A stretch of DNA of 64,000 nucleotides from Vibrio diazotrophicus (GCF_038452265.1 NZ_CP151842.1:2480001-2544000); one strand, 5' to 3'. Shown: positions 42,877-50,678, numbered from the stretch's first letter. Numbers and translations: made by a program. Notes: generated from the letters alone by a model not told the origin.

Positions 42877-44421
42877 TTAAAAAGCAGGGCGAACGCTTGC
42901 ATCTATTCGCCACTGAAAAACACGCGTGATAATCTCACGTCCAGCAGTAAATACGCCTTTCAAAGCTCTCATAAGCTCACTATCGCAATATTGGCTCGTT
43001 TTAATTACGCCAGTATCTGTATCCACTGAAAGCTCGTAGTAAGGCTTAAAGACCTGTTCTTTGCGCAAACTAAATACTCCACCCATTTTTTGAGTAAACA
43101 GTTTCCAGTTACCAGAATCTGCCGCTTCAACAATTTCCTTAGCTAGTTGAGCAAGACCTTCTACACTCTTCAAACGTCTTAGCTCTCGCCATACAGTAAC
43201 CGAGCAACCGCCTAACTGCTGAAATTGACGAATCCCCCAGCATGACGCCCAAGCGTCAACACGGGCTGCCGCATCTCTTGGATCCTCGCCGTAAACACCA
43301 TCATCTAAATCACTACCATCAATATTCTTTGAAATGTATTTAGCAATGTAGCCTGTCGCACTGCCTTTCTTTGGGTCTATTTTCACTTCAGTAAAGCGGT
43401 GTTCAGTCGCACCGATCTCGTCACCATCTTCGCGTAAAGCGTACTCACGCATAATATTTATCATTTCTTCGTAACGGCTAGGCTCAACAAATAAGAGCAA
43501 GTGCCAATGTGGTGTACCGTCATGCTGAGGCTCCGCTACACGGAACCCATAGAAACGAATATTTAATCGATTCAGTTTAGATCGCATTAACTGCCAAATG
43601 TTATTCAGATATTGCTGTCCATCTAATGGGGTATACCCTTCCCACTTAGGGTTCTCATGACCTGATTTTGAGTAGCTACGGTGGTATTTAGATGGGCAGG
43701 TAATAGTAAGAAAAGTTGCTTCATGTCCTAATTCCTTGGCTAAGTCTTCAAACCCTCTTGCTCTCATCATCAATTCACCTTTGCGAATCGTTGGGTTAGA
43801 TACTCCTTTCTGAGATAGTTCAAACAAGGAGAAGCTTTGACCAAGCTCATTAGTGGCAATCGTATTTTCTAAGTAAGCACGCTGATAGTCTTTCTGACGA
43901 ATTCGAGCCAATAGCGTTGGGTTTGAACAATATAAACTCTTCTGTTTATTCACCTGGTTAAGATGATGCAGAACCGCTTCAATATTTTGTCTTAACGACT
44001 TTCTGAGTTTTCTTAACCACCACTTATAATCTCCGTAGCGACTTAACTCACCGTTTAGACTGTAATTTACAGTTGTCTGATTTATACCCTGCTGTTGAAC
44101 AAAAAGACGAACCGGATATAAAGCTAACTCATCATCCAAATACTGACGACGTAGAGCAAATGTGGACTTAGCCAAATGCTTTGCCTTAGCTCTTAGGTCA
44201 TCTTCCGATAGGTTCAATTCAAGCTTGCTTAAAGGAATAGAAAGTTTTTGTGCAATCTTATCTGTGGTGATCCGAAGGTAAGTATTTCGCTCAAACTTAG
44301 TAGGCTGGCTTAAGTACTTGTTAAATAGGATACGTTGTATTTCTAGCGGAAACGAAGAAAGCCTTTGTTCTACAAAGGCTCTGTCATCACGGTCAACAAA
44401 GGTTAGATTAAGGCAACTCAT
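42877..44421 (-). CDS. HUH replication endonuclease, phage gpA type
   Basis: This 514-residue protein matches the replication gene A family of P2-like phages. Such proteins nick the origin and start rolling-circle replication. The HUH motif is HWH at 305-307 (DGTPHWHLLLFVEP), and the catalytic double tyrosine is Y358 and Y362 in GYIAKYISK, closely like the YVAKYVxK motif of phiX174 gpA. Both key motifs are intact, so it is probably active. It overlaps the upstream small gene by 4 bases, so translation is coupled with the alpA-like gene. It is the largest gene of the element and the main sign that it can replicate when excised. Confidence 0.85.
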   Translation of the reverse strand: MSCLNLTFVDRDDRAFVEQRLSSFPLEIQRILFNKYLSQPTKFERNTYLRITTDKIAQKLSIPLSKLELNLSEDDLRAKAKHLAKSTFALRRQYLDDELALYPVRLFVQQQGINQTTVNYSLNGELSRYGDYKWWLRKLRKSLRQNIEAVLHHLNQVNKQKSLYCSNPTLLARIRQKDYQRAYLENTIATNELGQSFSLFELSQKGVSNPTIRKGELMMRARGFEDLAKELGHEATFLTITCPSKYHRSYSKSGHENPKWEGYTPLDGQQYLNNIWQLMRSKLNRLNIRFYGFRVAEPQHDGTPHWHLLLFVEPSRYEEMINIMREYALREDGDEIGATEHRFTEVKIDPKKGSATGYIAKYISKNIDGSDLDDGVYGEDPRDAAARVDAWASCWGIRQFQQLGGCSVTVWRELRRLKSVEGLAQLAKEIVEAADSGNWKLFTQKMGGVFSLRKEQVFKPYYELSVDTDTGVIKTSQYCDSELMRALKGVFTAGREIITRVFQWRIDASVRPAF

Positions 44422-44672
44422 ACCGCTGCCTTCCCTTTAGCTGTTATCGAATAAGCATCCCAGCGAATCCCATAAACTAGCTTAGGAGTTCCTATAATAA
44501 GTTCCTCCTTAACGAGCCTACTTATTGTCCGACTAGAAACTTGAATTGGAAGACGCCTTTTCGGAACAATGTCGCCACGTTTAGGGCAACTTTCATCTGA
44601 GCATACTTCAAACTTTCGTCCGGTACTCATCCAATGTAATAATGTGATTTGATCTTTGGTCAGGTTAGGCAT
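44418..44672 (-). CDS. Small winged-helix-like protein
   Basis: An 84-residue basic protein with no recognised family. It has a helix-turn-helix-like pattern (VSSRTISRLVKEELI) followed by a beta-hairpin pattern ending AYSITAKGKAAV, resembling a winged helix, plus two cysteines (CSDESC). It overlaps the alpA-like gene by 8 bases upstream and rep by 4 bases downstream, placing it inside a three-gene operon. It may help regulate or initiate replication. Confidence 0.68.
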   Translation of the reverse strand: MPNLTKDQITLLHWMSTGRKFEVCSDESCPKRGDIVPKRRLPIQVSSRTISRLVKEELIIGTPKLVYGIRWDAYSITAKGKAAV

Positions 44673-44907
44673 AGCTAAATACCTCCTGAGACAGATGGTC
44701 TAACTTAGTATGGCTTTCTAGCCACTGGTCTAAGTCTTCTTTTAAATAACGGACAGCGCGTCCAATTTTAATGAAAGGTGGGGCATCGGTACGGTTCTTA
44801 CGCTGACCTTCCATTCTAGCCTGACGTAGAAATGAACGGCTCATTCCGATATAGACAGCAGTTTCCTGCTCTGTGTATGCGCGTTTCCCAACGGTAGCGA
44901 GTGACAT
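44665..44907 (-). CDS. AlpA-like helix-turn-helix regulator/excisionase
   Basis: An 80-residue protein of the AlpA/MerR-like small DNA-binding group. It shows YTEQETAVYIGMSRSFLRQAR (helix-turn-helix) and the PPFIKIGRAVRYLKEDLDQWLES wing typical of these proteins. AlpA-type factors activate integrase/excision genes in P4-like satellites and prophages. It leads the alpA-HTH-rep operon; 12-bp direct repeats lie 60-90 bases upstream of its start. GGAGACAA gives the ribosome site. Confidence 0.85.
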   Translation of the reverse strand: MSLATVGKRAYTEQETAVYIGMSRSFLRQARMEGQRKNRTDAPPFIKIGRAVRYLKEDLDQWLESHTKLDHLSQEVFSYA

Positions 44908-44953
44908 ATTGTTGTCTCCTTGTGTTTATGGAGACTCAACAATAATCATCAAA

Positions 44954-44993
44954 AACGTCAGTTGACGCTACTGACGACGTTACTGACGACGTT
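44954..44993. repeat. 12-bp tandem repeats before the alpA-like operon
   Basis: ACTGACGACGTT occurs twice head to tail (44970-44981 and 44982-44993), with an inverted half AACGTCAGT at 44954-44962. They overlap the 3' end of the next gene upstream, where they encode the repeated NVVS residues, and precede the alpA-like promoter region. They are probable operator or replication-protein binding sites. Confidence 0.7.
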
Positions 44994-45884
44994 ATGTTTT
45001 TTATTTTTAATTAGGGTTCTTATACGATAAACCGTACTCTTCCTAAAAGATTCATAAGTCATTGTATTTTCAGACTCTATACCTTTACCAAACCAACATA
45101 GATTATCTGCAGTAATGTCATCTATGACATTATCAATATCATACTTACGTCCCCCTTCTTGATTTACATCTTTGCGAATAATGACCCAAATTTTGTCAGC
45201 GGTAAGAGAAGGCGCTTGTTGAAGAACACGAAATACGATTTGATCAATAGGATGTGTTATGACATTCACATCGTCAGTCACTGATTGAGCTACAGACTGT
45301 GGCTCTCCCAGCTTTAAAGCGATTTCTTCTAGGTCTAGACGAATATCCTGTGGCTGTATAACAACTGAAGAAGATTGAAAGTAGCTTTTGTTGTCAAAAG
45401 CTACTGGCATATCAGAATTACTGATACTTGCCAATTTAGATAAAAAATTCTTCCCCATTTGGTTTAATGATTGCCCGACTTCAACTTTTGTGAAGGCAAC
45501 AAAAGGTTTATCCGATTTGGAAACATTGCGAATAATTTTAAATCGACTATTAGAAATATTTCCAAAATATTGCTCAGGCTCTGCCCAGCCAGCAATTTTC
45601 TCAGGCTGTAAAACGAGTACCCTTTCAATCATTTGTTTCTGATTTGTTCTAGCAAACTTTCGGGAATCCGATGTAGATAACTGTGCAACACCATCATATT
45701 TAAATACACAAGACACAGCGTCTTTACCTTGTGCTAGATGTGCCGCAGCCATAGAACGTAGATTGACAACAGCGCAATACGATAGTTTTTCTTCTTCTAC
45801 ATATTCCAAAATATCGCCTTTTGAAAAATTGGTACATAACTCAATTTCATCTAATCGTATAAATCGCCGCTTTAAAACTGTCAT
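44958..45884 (-). CDS. Element regulator candidate, unknown family
   Basis: A 308-residue protein that I cannot assign. It has a start-proximal basic segment (LKRRFIRLDEIEL), a middle section with no obvious motif, and a C-terminal basic helical region (FRKSTVYRIRTLIKNKKHN) ending in the repeat-coded NVVSNVVSSVN. No membrane segment or signal peptide is visible, so it is probably cytosolic. Two tandem 24-bp palindromes lie 20 bases before its ATG, which suggests an autoregulated DNA-binding protein. It is between integrase and the alpA-like operon on the same strand, the usual place of an immunity or control gene. Confidence 0.65.
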   Translation of the reverse strand: MTVLKRRFIRLDEIELCTNFSKGDILEYVEEEKLSYCAVVNLRSMAAAHLAQGKDAVSCVFKYDGVAQLSTSDSRKFARTNQKQMIERVLVLQPEKIAGWAEPEQYFGNISNSRFKIIRNVSKSDKPFVAFTKVEVGQSLNQMGKNFLSKLASISNSDMPVAFDNKSYFQSSSVVIQPQDIRLDLEEIALKLGEPQSVAQSVTDDVNVITHPIDQIVFRVLQQAPSLTADKIWVIIRKDVNQEGGRKYDIDNVIDDITADNLCWFGKGIESENTMTYESFRKSTVYRIRTLIKNKKHNVVSNVVSSVN

Positions 45885-45903
45885 TTAACCCACTTAGCTA
45901 TGT

Positions 45904-45952
45904 ATGTAATGTTATCTAACGATACGTAACGTAATGTTATATAACGTTACGT
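45904..45952. promoter_or_regulatory. Two tandem 24-bp palindromic operators
   Basis: Two imperfect palindromes of 24 bases with 25-base period (45904-45927 and 45929-45952). The second is ACGTAATGTTAT/ATAACGTTACGT with one mismatch; the first differs from it at three positions. A repeat of 25 bases, about two and a half turns of helix, fits two regulator dimers. They are 20 bases upstream of the unknown regulator's start. Confidence 0.78.
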
Positions 45953-46040
45953 AAGAGAATTTAGATTCGAAATACGTTTTAAATGATTTCAAATAGATTT
46001 GAAATTCATTAGGTTATATTGTTTAAAACAACTCACGTTT

Positions 46041-47273
46041 TTAGCCAATAAGATTAACTGCCGCTGCTTTGTGTTCTGGAGCAAGGTGCGCATAACGTAA
46101 AGTCATTTTGAGATCAGCGTGACCAAGTAGTTCACGAACAGTATTTAGATCGACCCCTGCCATAACCAACTTGCTGGCAAAGTGGTGGCGTAAATCGTGG
46201 AAGCGAAAATTTTCAATATTGGCGTTACTAAGAACTCTCATCCAAGGTTTCTTAACATCGGTAATAGCTTCTTCTCCAGCTCCAACAAACACAAACTCAG
46301 AATCAAGGTTTTGTGTCCTCCATGTTTTGAGCACATCAAAAACCGTATTGTTCAACGGTACATTTCGAATCATCTTAGATTTTGCATTCTGTGCCGTTAC
46401 CGTTAAGTAACCTTTATCGAAAGAAATCTCTCTCCATCGAAGTGAAAGCAACTCGCCTCTACGCAACCCTGTATTTATTGCAGTGATCACAAGAGGCTCA
46501 AGATAATCAACATACCGAGCATCATCAAAAGTAGGAAATAGCATTAAGTTGCGCTCTTTTCTGAATTGGTTTGCCGATTCTCTTTGCTGCCTAACTTCTT
46601 TATCCCTCTCTTTTAAAGCCCTAAACAAAGCATCTTCTTCAACAACGGTTAAGTAACGTATACGAGTATTATCTTCTCGAACTAGCTTAATACTCTTGAA
46701 GTTGTGCTTTTCAATTAACTCCCATTCAACAGCTCGATTCATAGCAGCTTTTAGACGATTAAAGGAATAAGTAATCGTTGCTGGCGATACTCCTTGTTTC
46801 CGACGTTCAGTAACCCACTGCTGCAAATCCCATGAGGAAATAGAAACTAAGTTCATATCTAGGAACAAGCTAAAAGCAGAAGTGATATTTCTATAGGCTT
46901 TATTAGCAGTTTTAGGATTAAGAGCCACCAGATATGGCAAGTATGTATTTTTGAGGTATGAGCCCAAAGTAAGGTTCTTTCGTTCCTCTTCTTTCTTGGC
47001 TACTTGTTTCTCTTCTTGAACATTCACACCACTCACTACTCGACCAGAAAGCTCTTTAGCCTGATCTCTTGCCTGAGCAGGAGTAAGGACGTTGGCAGAA
47101 CCTATTAAGTAATTATGCTGCTTACCGTTAAAGCGATAGAACAGATAATAGCTAATATGTCCCTTTGGTGAAATCCGCGCATGAAAACCGGATACCTCCG
47201 TATCATTTAACCTTTTGTCTTCCACCTTGAGGCTTTTGATTGTCGCTGTAGTGATTTTTTTAGTTATCGGCAT
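46041..47273 (-). CDS. Tyrosine-recombinase integrase of the element
   Basis: A 410-residue integrase of the prophage type. The N-terminal DUF4102-like arm-binding part (TTATIKSLKVEDKRLNDTEVSGFHARISPKG) spans about 1-90, the core-binding domain about 100-185, and the catalytic domain about 205-400. Catalytic residues are visible: R271 in GLRRGELL, H359 and R362 in HDLRHHF, H385 in LLGHAD, and the nucleophile Y394. The set is complete, so it should be active. It lies 213 bases inside the right attachment site and reads away from it, the usual placement. Confidence 0.93.
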   Translation of the reverse strand: MPITKKITTATIKSLKVEDKRLNDTEVSGFHARISPKGHISYYLFYRFNGKQHNYLIGSANVLTPAQARDQAKELSGRVVSGVNVQEEKQVAKKEEERKNLTLGSYLKNTYLPYLVALNPKTANKAYRNITSAFSLFLDMNLVSISSWDLQQWVTERRKQGVSPATITYSFNRLKAAMNRAVEWELIEKHNFKSIKLVREDNTRIRYLTVVEEDALFRALKERDKEVRQQRESANQFRKERNLMLFPTFDDARYVDYLEPLVITAINTGLRRGELLSLRWREISFDKGYLTVTAQNAKSKMIRNVPLNNTVFDVLKTWRTQNLDSEFVFVGAGEEAITDVKKPWMRVLSNANIENFRFHDLRHHFASKLVMAGVDLNTVRELLGHADLKMTLRYAHLAPEHKAAAVNLIG

Positions 47274-47314
47274 AAATGACCCACTTTTACTCGAACACCA
47301 CGCTGTGTATCACA

Positions 47315-47361
47315 TGTGTAGCAAAACGCGATTCCTGTGTAGCAAATATGTAGCAGATTCA
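47315..47361 (+). repeat. Right integrase arm-type repeats
   Basis: Three copies of TGTGTAGCA or a one-base variant (47315, 47336 and 47348), the last two being nearly the same array as at 40593-40618, both ending GATTCA. They lie between the integrase start and attR. Confidence 0.8.
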
Positions 47362-47486
47362 TTATATTCAGACGAACAAAAATGAACAACAAAAAACAAA
47401 AGATAATCATTTTATCTTTTAAAAACAATCAATTATTTGATTATTAAAGTTCACCACTGTTCATTAAGAAACACTAAAAAAAGCCT

Positions 47487-47531
47487 CTCCTAAGGGGCAG
47501 GTCTCAGGTTCGAATCCTGTCGGGAGCGCCA
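47487..47531 (+). repeat. attR, 45-bp direct repeat
   Basis: Exact copy of the last 45 bases of tRNA-Arg(CCT), including CCA. It is not a functional tRNA because the 5' half is absent. Confidence 0.92.
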
Positions 47532-47540
47532 AATAAAACA

Positions 47541-47574
47541 ACGCCTTAGCTAACATTCAAGCTAAGGCGTTTTT
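47541..47574 (+). terminator. Original tRNA-Arg terminator, now right of the element
   Basis: 10-bp stem ACGCCTTAGC/GCTAAGGCGT, 10-base loop, T5. Before integration it would have followed tRNA-Arg directly. Confidence 0.8.
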
Positions 47575-47926
47575 GTATATATCCACATATTGAACCAATT
47601 AAAACTGTAGCAACCTTATTCGTTAATTGCATTTATACCTTCTATTAATTTCTTACCCCTAGAGAGTGAAATCATACAACTCCACTCGATACGGCAGGCA
47701 TAACTAAACTACTTATAGATTGCCGATATAGAAATGACTTGAACGCGGCAAGATTTCCCTAGAACGGGCGCACAGACCTAATTCGCTCCCTCTCATACAG
47801 TCCAAACTCATTTCAGAAAAGTCTCTATAAAAACGGGAGTGTAACTATCAATTTCTGTAAGGAATTGTGCTTAAATATGAATTGAAATTATCAAATAAAG
47901 AAGAAAAATCATAAGGTTGCCTAGAA
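47575..47926. other. Intergenic region right of the element
   Basis: About 350 bases without a recognisable gene, RNA or repeat. It precedes a small hypothetical gene and presumably contains its promoter. Confidence 0.5.
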
Positions 47927-48325
47927 ATGAAAGTCGAGTGCCCTCGATGTCATACCGATAATAAAATTGAGTATGCTGAGAACATATTGTGTAAAGAGTG
48001 CGAAAAAAGCTTCAAAGGTTATAAGTTCAGTAAACGGAAATTGGTCTCTTCAAGTGCTGCTTTATTGGTAGGTGTTGTAGGTGGGTACCAAGTAAATGAT
48101 GTCTTTGATGAAATTCGATATCCACTTCAAGTTGAGTATGCGCTTGTTGATACATGCTTGAATGCTTCAACTAGTGCAGTTTCTAAGAGTTGGTTTAACA
48201 GCAAACGAGATATATGCCTGTGTGCTGTAGAGAAGACAACTAAAGATGTTTCCTATTCTGACTACAAAACAGACGAATCTCTGTTTATTAGAAGATTAAA
48301 AAGAAACGCTGAACGCTGTTCATAG
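47927..48325 (+). CDS. Zinc-ribbon hypothetical membrane protein
   Basis: A 132-residue protein of unknown function. The N-terminus has a four-cysteine zinc-ribbon pattern (CPRCHTDNKIEYAENILCKEC), followed by a basic stretch and one membrane helix at about 43-58 (SSAALLVGVVGGYQV). The C-terminal half, with four more cysteines (DTCLNA, DICLCA, AERCS), would be outside the cytoplasm. It sits in the variable region beside the element, alone on plus, with AAGGTTGCC before its ATG. It may be accessory cargo from an older insertion. Confidence 0.7.
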   Translation: MKVECPRCHTDNKIEYAENILCKECEKSFKGYKFSKRKLVSSSAALLVGVVGGYQVNDVFDEIRYPLQVEYALVDTCLNASTSAVSKSWFNSKRDICLCAVEKTTKDVSYSDYKTDESLFIRRLKRNAERCS

Positions 48326-48361
48326 GTTAAAAGAGGCAGATACACTGCCTCAAAAATTTAT

Positions 48362-48442
48362 TTAACGCTTTGGAGTGTTACCACGCCCAGGCCCTGAAGG
48401 GTTACCGGTTTTGCTTGGATAATTAGGATTTGGTTTGCTCAT
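48362..48442 (-). CDS. 26-residue Pro/Gly/Asn-rich small protein
   Basis: A tiny protein starting MSKPNPNYPSKTGNPSG and ending PKR, preceded by a very good ribosome site (AGGAG, 6-base gap). It is basic, hydrophilic and likely disordered. It lies 10 bases after the next small gene on the same strand and is probably co-transcribed with it. The upstream in-frame extension to 48547 belongs to another frame of that gene. Function unknown. Confidence 0.65.
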   Translation of the reverse strand: MSKPNPNYPSKTGNPSGPGRGNTPKR

Positions 48443-48452
48443 GATAAACTCC

Positions 48453-48599
48453 TTATTTACCTTGTTTTTTATTATTGTCAGCCGCTCTCTGAGCACGAGC
48501 AGCGAATGAATCTTTAGAGACTTTCCCACCATTTTTTTTAGCTTCATCTGATTGAATTCGAGCCGCGGCTTTAGTCGTCATAAGTGTTTTATTTGACAT
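48453..48599 (-). CDS. 48-residue small basic protein (SMP-like)
   Basis: A short frame: MSNKTLMTTKAAARIQSDEA, then KKNGGKVSKDSFAARAQRAA and a lysine-rich end. The pattern AAxRIQS...K..GG.V.K.SFAARAQ resembles the seed-maturation-protein-like small proteins found in many bacteria; function unknown. It has AAGGAACTAC before the ATG and is followed 10 bases later by the 26-residue gene. Both are small basic soluble proteins, and the pair is likely one transcript. Confidence 0.68.
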   Translation of the reverse strand: MSNKTLMTTKAAARIQSDEAKKNGGKVSKDSFAARAQRAADNNKKQGK

Positions 48600-48673
48600 A
48601 GTGTAGTTCCTTTTCATTAATATTTACCGTCTCCGCTGAGACAATTGCATACTAACTAATAGGTTTGGGACAA

Positions 48674-49027
48674 ATGGGGACAGAGCAAAAACAAAAACAA
48701 ATTCGTCAGATGCTAAATGCGCTAGGTTGGAGCAATAAACAATTAGCTGATGTCCTATACGAAGAAATGTATTGCGATGAGCAAGTTGATATTTATGAGA
48801 CTCCAAGTAAGTTTCGAGAAAAGCTCAAGAAGCAACTGCAACGCCCAACAACACCAGAATCAAGACTGGACGAATACATTAAAATTATTTCTGAGCACCC
48901 AGACTTCAAGGAATTGGGATTAGATTTGATTGTGACAAAGTATGTCGACCATAAATGCCTAAACAAACACATATCTGAAAGATTGAAAGACATTTCTAGT
49001 TGGCTAGATACCAAAGCAGACAACTAA
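48674..49027 (+). CDS. Hypothetical helical protein
   Basis: A 117-residue soluble, mostly helical protein with no recognised family. The N-terminal part (RQMLNALGWSNKQLADVLYEEMY) resembles a helix-turn-helix of XRE type, so DNA binding is possible. The open frame begins at a TTG (48665), but the ATG at 48674 is more likely, with GGGA upstream. Nothing in the context decides its role. Confidence 0.6.
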   Translation: MGTEQKQKQIRQMLNALGWSNKQLADVLYEEMYCDEQVDIYETPSKFREKLKKQLQRPTTPESRLDEYIKIISEHPDFKELGLDLIVTKYVDHKCLNKHISERLKDISSWLDTKADN

Positions 49028-49199
49028 GGACCCAACCCCGGTAAACCTCGAACCTATAGAATGCTGAACTCTTCATAGATGGAACATATACAGTAAAAAT
49101 CCACCTGCATATCTACTAAAGCGGTGTTTAAGGAAATAAACCGAGTGCGCTAATTAATGATTAAAGTCCTAGTTGCTATGTGTGGCAACTGAATAATAA

Positions 49200-50678
49200 C
49201 TATGAAAGATATTTTCCAATAAACTCTTCAATTGGCATCGGCTCATCAAAATAGAAACCTTGATAGTGTGTTACATTGTTTGCATACAAATATTCAAATT
49301 GATCTTTATTCTCAACACCTTCTGCCAAAATCTCTGCATTTGTTGCGTTAGCTAAGCTAATGATGGCATCTAATACATGAGTATTTTTCCCCTCAGATAT
49401 AGTGTTTACAAATGTACGATCAATTTTAATGATATCAATACTTGAATTAATTAAGTATTTCATTGAGCAATGACCAGTACCAAAATCATCAAGAGCAATT
49501 TTTATATTCTTATCTTTAAGCTTATTGATGTATGAGGTAAAAATTTTGCTTTCAAATTCTTGTCTTTCAGTTATTTCTAATACAATTAAAATAGGTTTTG
49601 ATGACAATTCTTTCTGTAACAACATTATATCTTCATACAAAAGATTTGAATCAAACTGTATTGCACATACGTTAAACCCTAAATGGAACTCGCCCTTTCT
49701 TGTGAATTCCACATTACGTAAATGCGTCGAACACTTTTGCATTAAAATCTGGGTGATTTCTCTAATTTTTCCGTTTGCTTCTACTTCTTCAATAAAACTG
49801 GCAGGAGGGATAACACCTTTAGTTGGATGAATCCAACGAACGAGAACTTCCGCCCCAGTTAAAGTACCATTGATGTCAAAAACAGGTTGCAAATATGGAT
49901 GAAAGTGGCGGCGTTTTATGGCTTTATTTATATCCCAATAACTAATTGTAAACTTATCAAAAATTGGTAACTTAACACGTACCATCAATAAATATAAAAG
50001 CGTCCAAAATATTATCACAAAACTGTGATTTATTATCACATATTTAAAAAACAAATACGGACTAATATTATACTTAACTTCATAAAGCGATTTTCCTTCC
50101 AAGGCGTTATTTTTGCTAACTATTTTATCTTTATATAAAACAACATTTTCGAAGTTTACATAAACATCATATTCGGAGTAATCATCGATGATTTCAGTTA
50201 ATGATTCAGGATATAACCCTATGATAGTGATGTAAGTAGGTGTATAAGATATCTTTACTAAGAAAGCCTCCATGTTTTTTTGATTTACACTGTCACTATA
50301 AGGAGTCTTAGATATATAAAAAAACCGTATTTTCCCAGTTTCTTCTTTGGTGAATTTTAATTCCATCCCGTTGAGTAAATTGATTGAAGAACAAATTACT
50401 TTTTTATTGTCGGTGATACTTATACTTCTTACATTTCGATTATTTAAAAGTAAAGTTGCATTTTCTTCTAAGAAGTTCCAACAATTTTTAACTGGTAAAC
50501 TTCCACTTATCTCATCTTCGTAATACTTTATATTTTCAAAGATTATATTGTTTACTTCTGCTGAAACTTCTTCTACAACGTCAAGTGAATCATAGTTGTA
50601 TTTGGCGAATAGTGTTAACAGAATTAATGACAAACCAAGAACGTAAATATGATGTTTTATTGTTTTTTCTGAGTTCAT
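49200..50678 (-). CDS. CSS-motif EAL domain c-di-GMP phosphodiesterase
   Basis: A 492-residue inner-membrane protein. A first membrane helix near 12-28, a periplasmic CSS-type sensor (CSS triplet in KKVICSSINLL at about 95-105, with another Cys in VKNCWNFLEE), a second helix near 215-235, then a cytosolic EAL domain. The EAL parts are complete: GAEVLVRWIHP, FNVCAIQF, EITER, DDFGTGHCSMKYL, KIDRTFV, AEGVEN and the QGFYFDEP end. It should therefore hydrolyse c-di-GMP, with redox control through the CSS cysteines as known for Pdc-type proteins. The ATG at 50678 with GAGAG is preferred over 50708. The gene is very AT-rich (50041-50100 holds only 15 G/C of 60), suggesting transfer. Confidence 0.87.
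   Translation of the reverse strand: MNSEKTIKHHIYVLGLSLILLTLFAKYNYDSLDVVEEVSAEVNNIIFENIKYYEDEISGSLPVKNCWNFLEENATLLLNNRNVRSISITDNKKVICSSINLLNGMELKFTKEETGKIRFFYISKTPYSDSVNQKNMEAFLVKISYTPTYITIIGLYPESLTEIIDDYSEYDVYVNFENVVLYKDKIVSKNNALEGKSLYEVKYNISPYLFFKYVIINHSFVIIFWTLLYLLMVRVKLPIFDKFTISYWDINKAIKRRHFHPYLQPVFDINGTLTGAEVLVRWIHPTKGVIPPASFIEEVEANGKIREITQILMQKCSTHLRNVEFTRKGEFHLGFNVCAIQFDSNLLYEDIMLLQKELSSKPILIVLEITERQEFESKIFTSYINKLKDKNIKIALDDFGTGHCSMKYLINSSIDIIKIDRTFVNTISEGKNTHVLDAIISLANATNAEILAEGVENKDQFEYLYANNVTHYQGFYFDEPMPIEEFIGKYLS

Larger units (their letters stand above)
40536..47531. mobile_element. Integrative element in tRNA-Arg(CCT), about 7 kb
   Basis: The element is bounded by a 45-bp duplication of the tRNA 3' end. 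It carries a tyrosine integrase next to the right end reading inward, integrase arm-type repeats inside both ends, an AlpA-like regulator, a gpA-type HUH replication endonuclease, an unknown protein behind a double palindrome, and two lipoproteins. All six or seven genes lie on the minus strand. There are no capsid, terminase, relaxase or secretion genes, so it could not package or transfer itself without help. This is compatible with a phage satellite, a remnant prophage, or an integrated replicon; the choice is inference. Confidence 0.9.

Noticed and set aside
42769..43029. Plus-strand 86-codon frame in the element
   Set aside because: It overlaps the rep 3' end in antisense, has no ribosome site and low-complexity AT-rich content.
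47487..47531. A second tRNA-Arg gene
   Set aside because: Only the 3' 45 bases are present; it is the attR repeat, not a tRNA.
40536..47531. Complete prophage
   Set aside because: No capsid, tail, terminase or lysis gene can be seen in the 7 kb.
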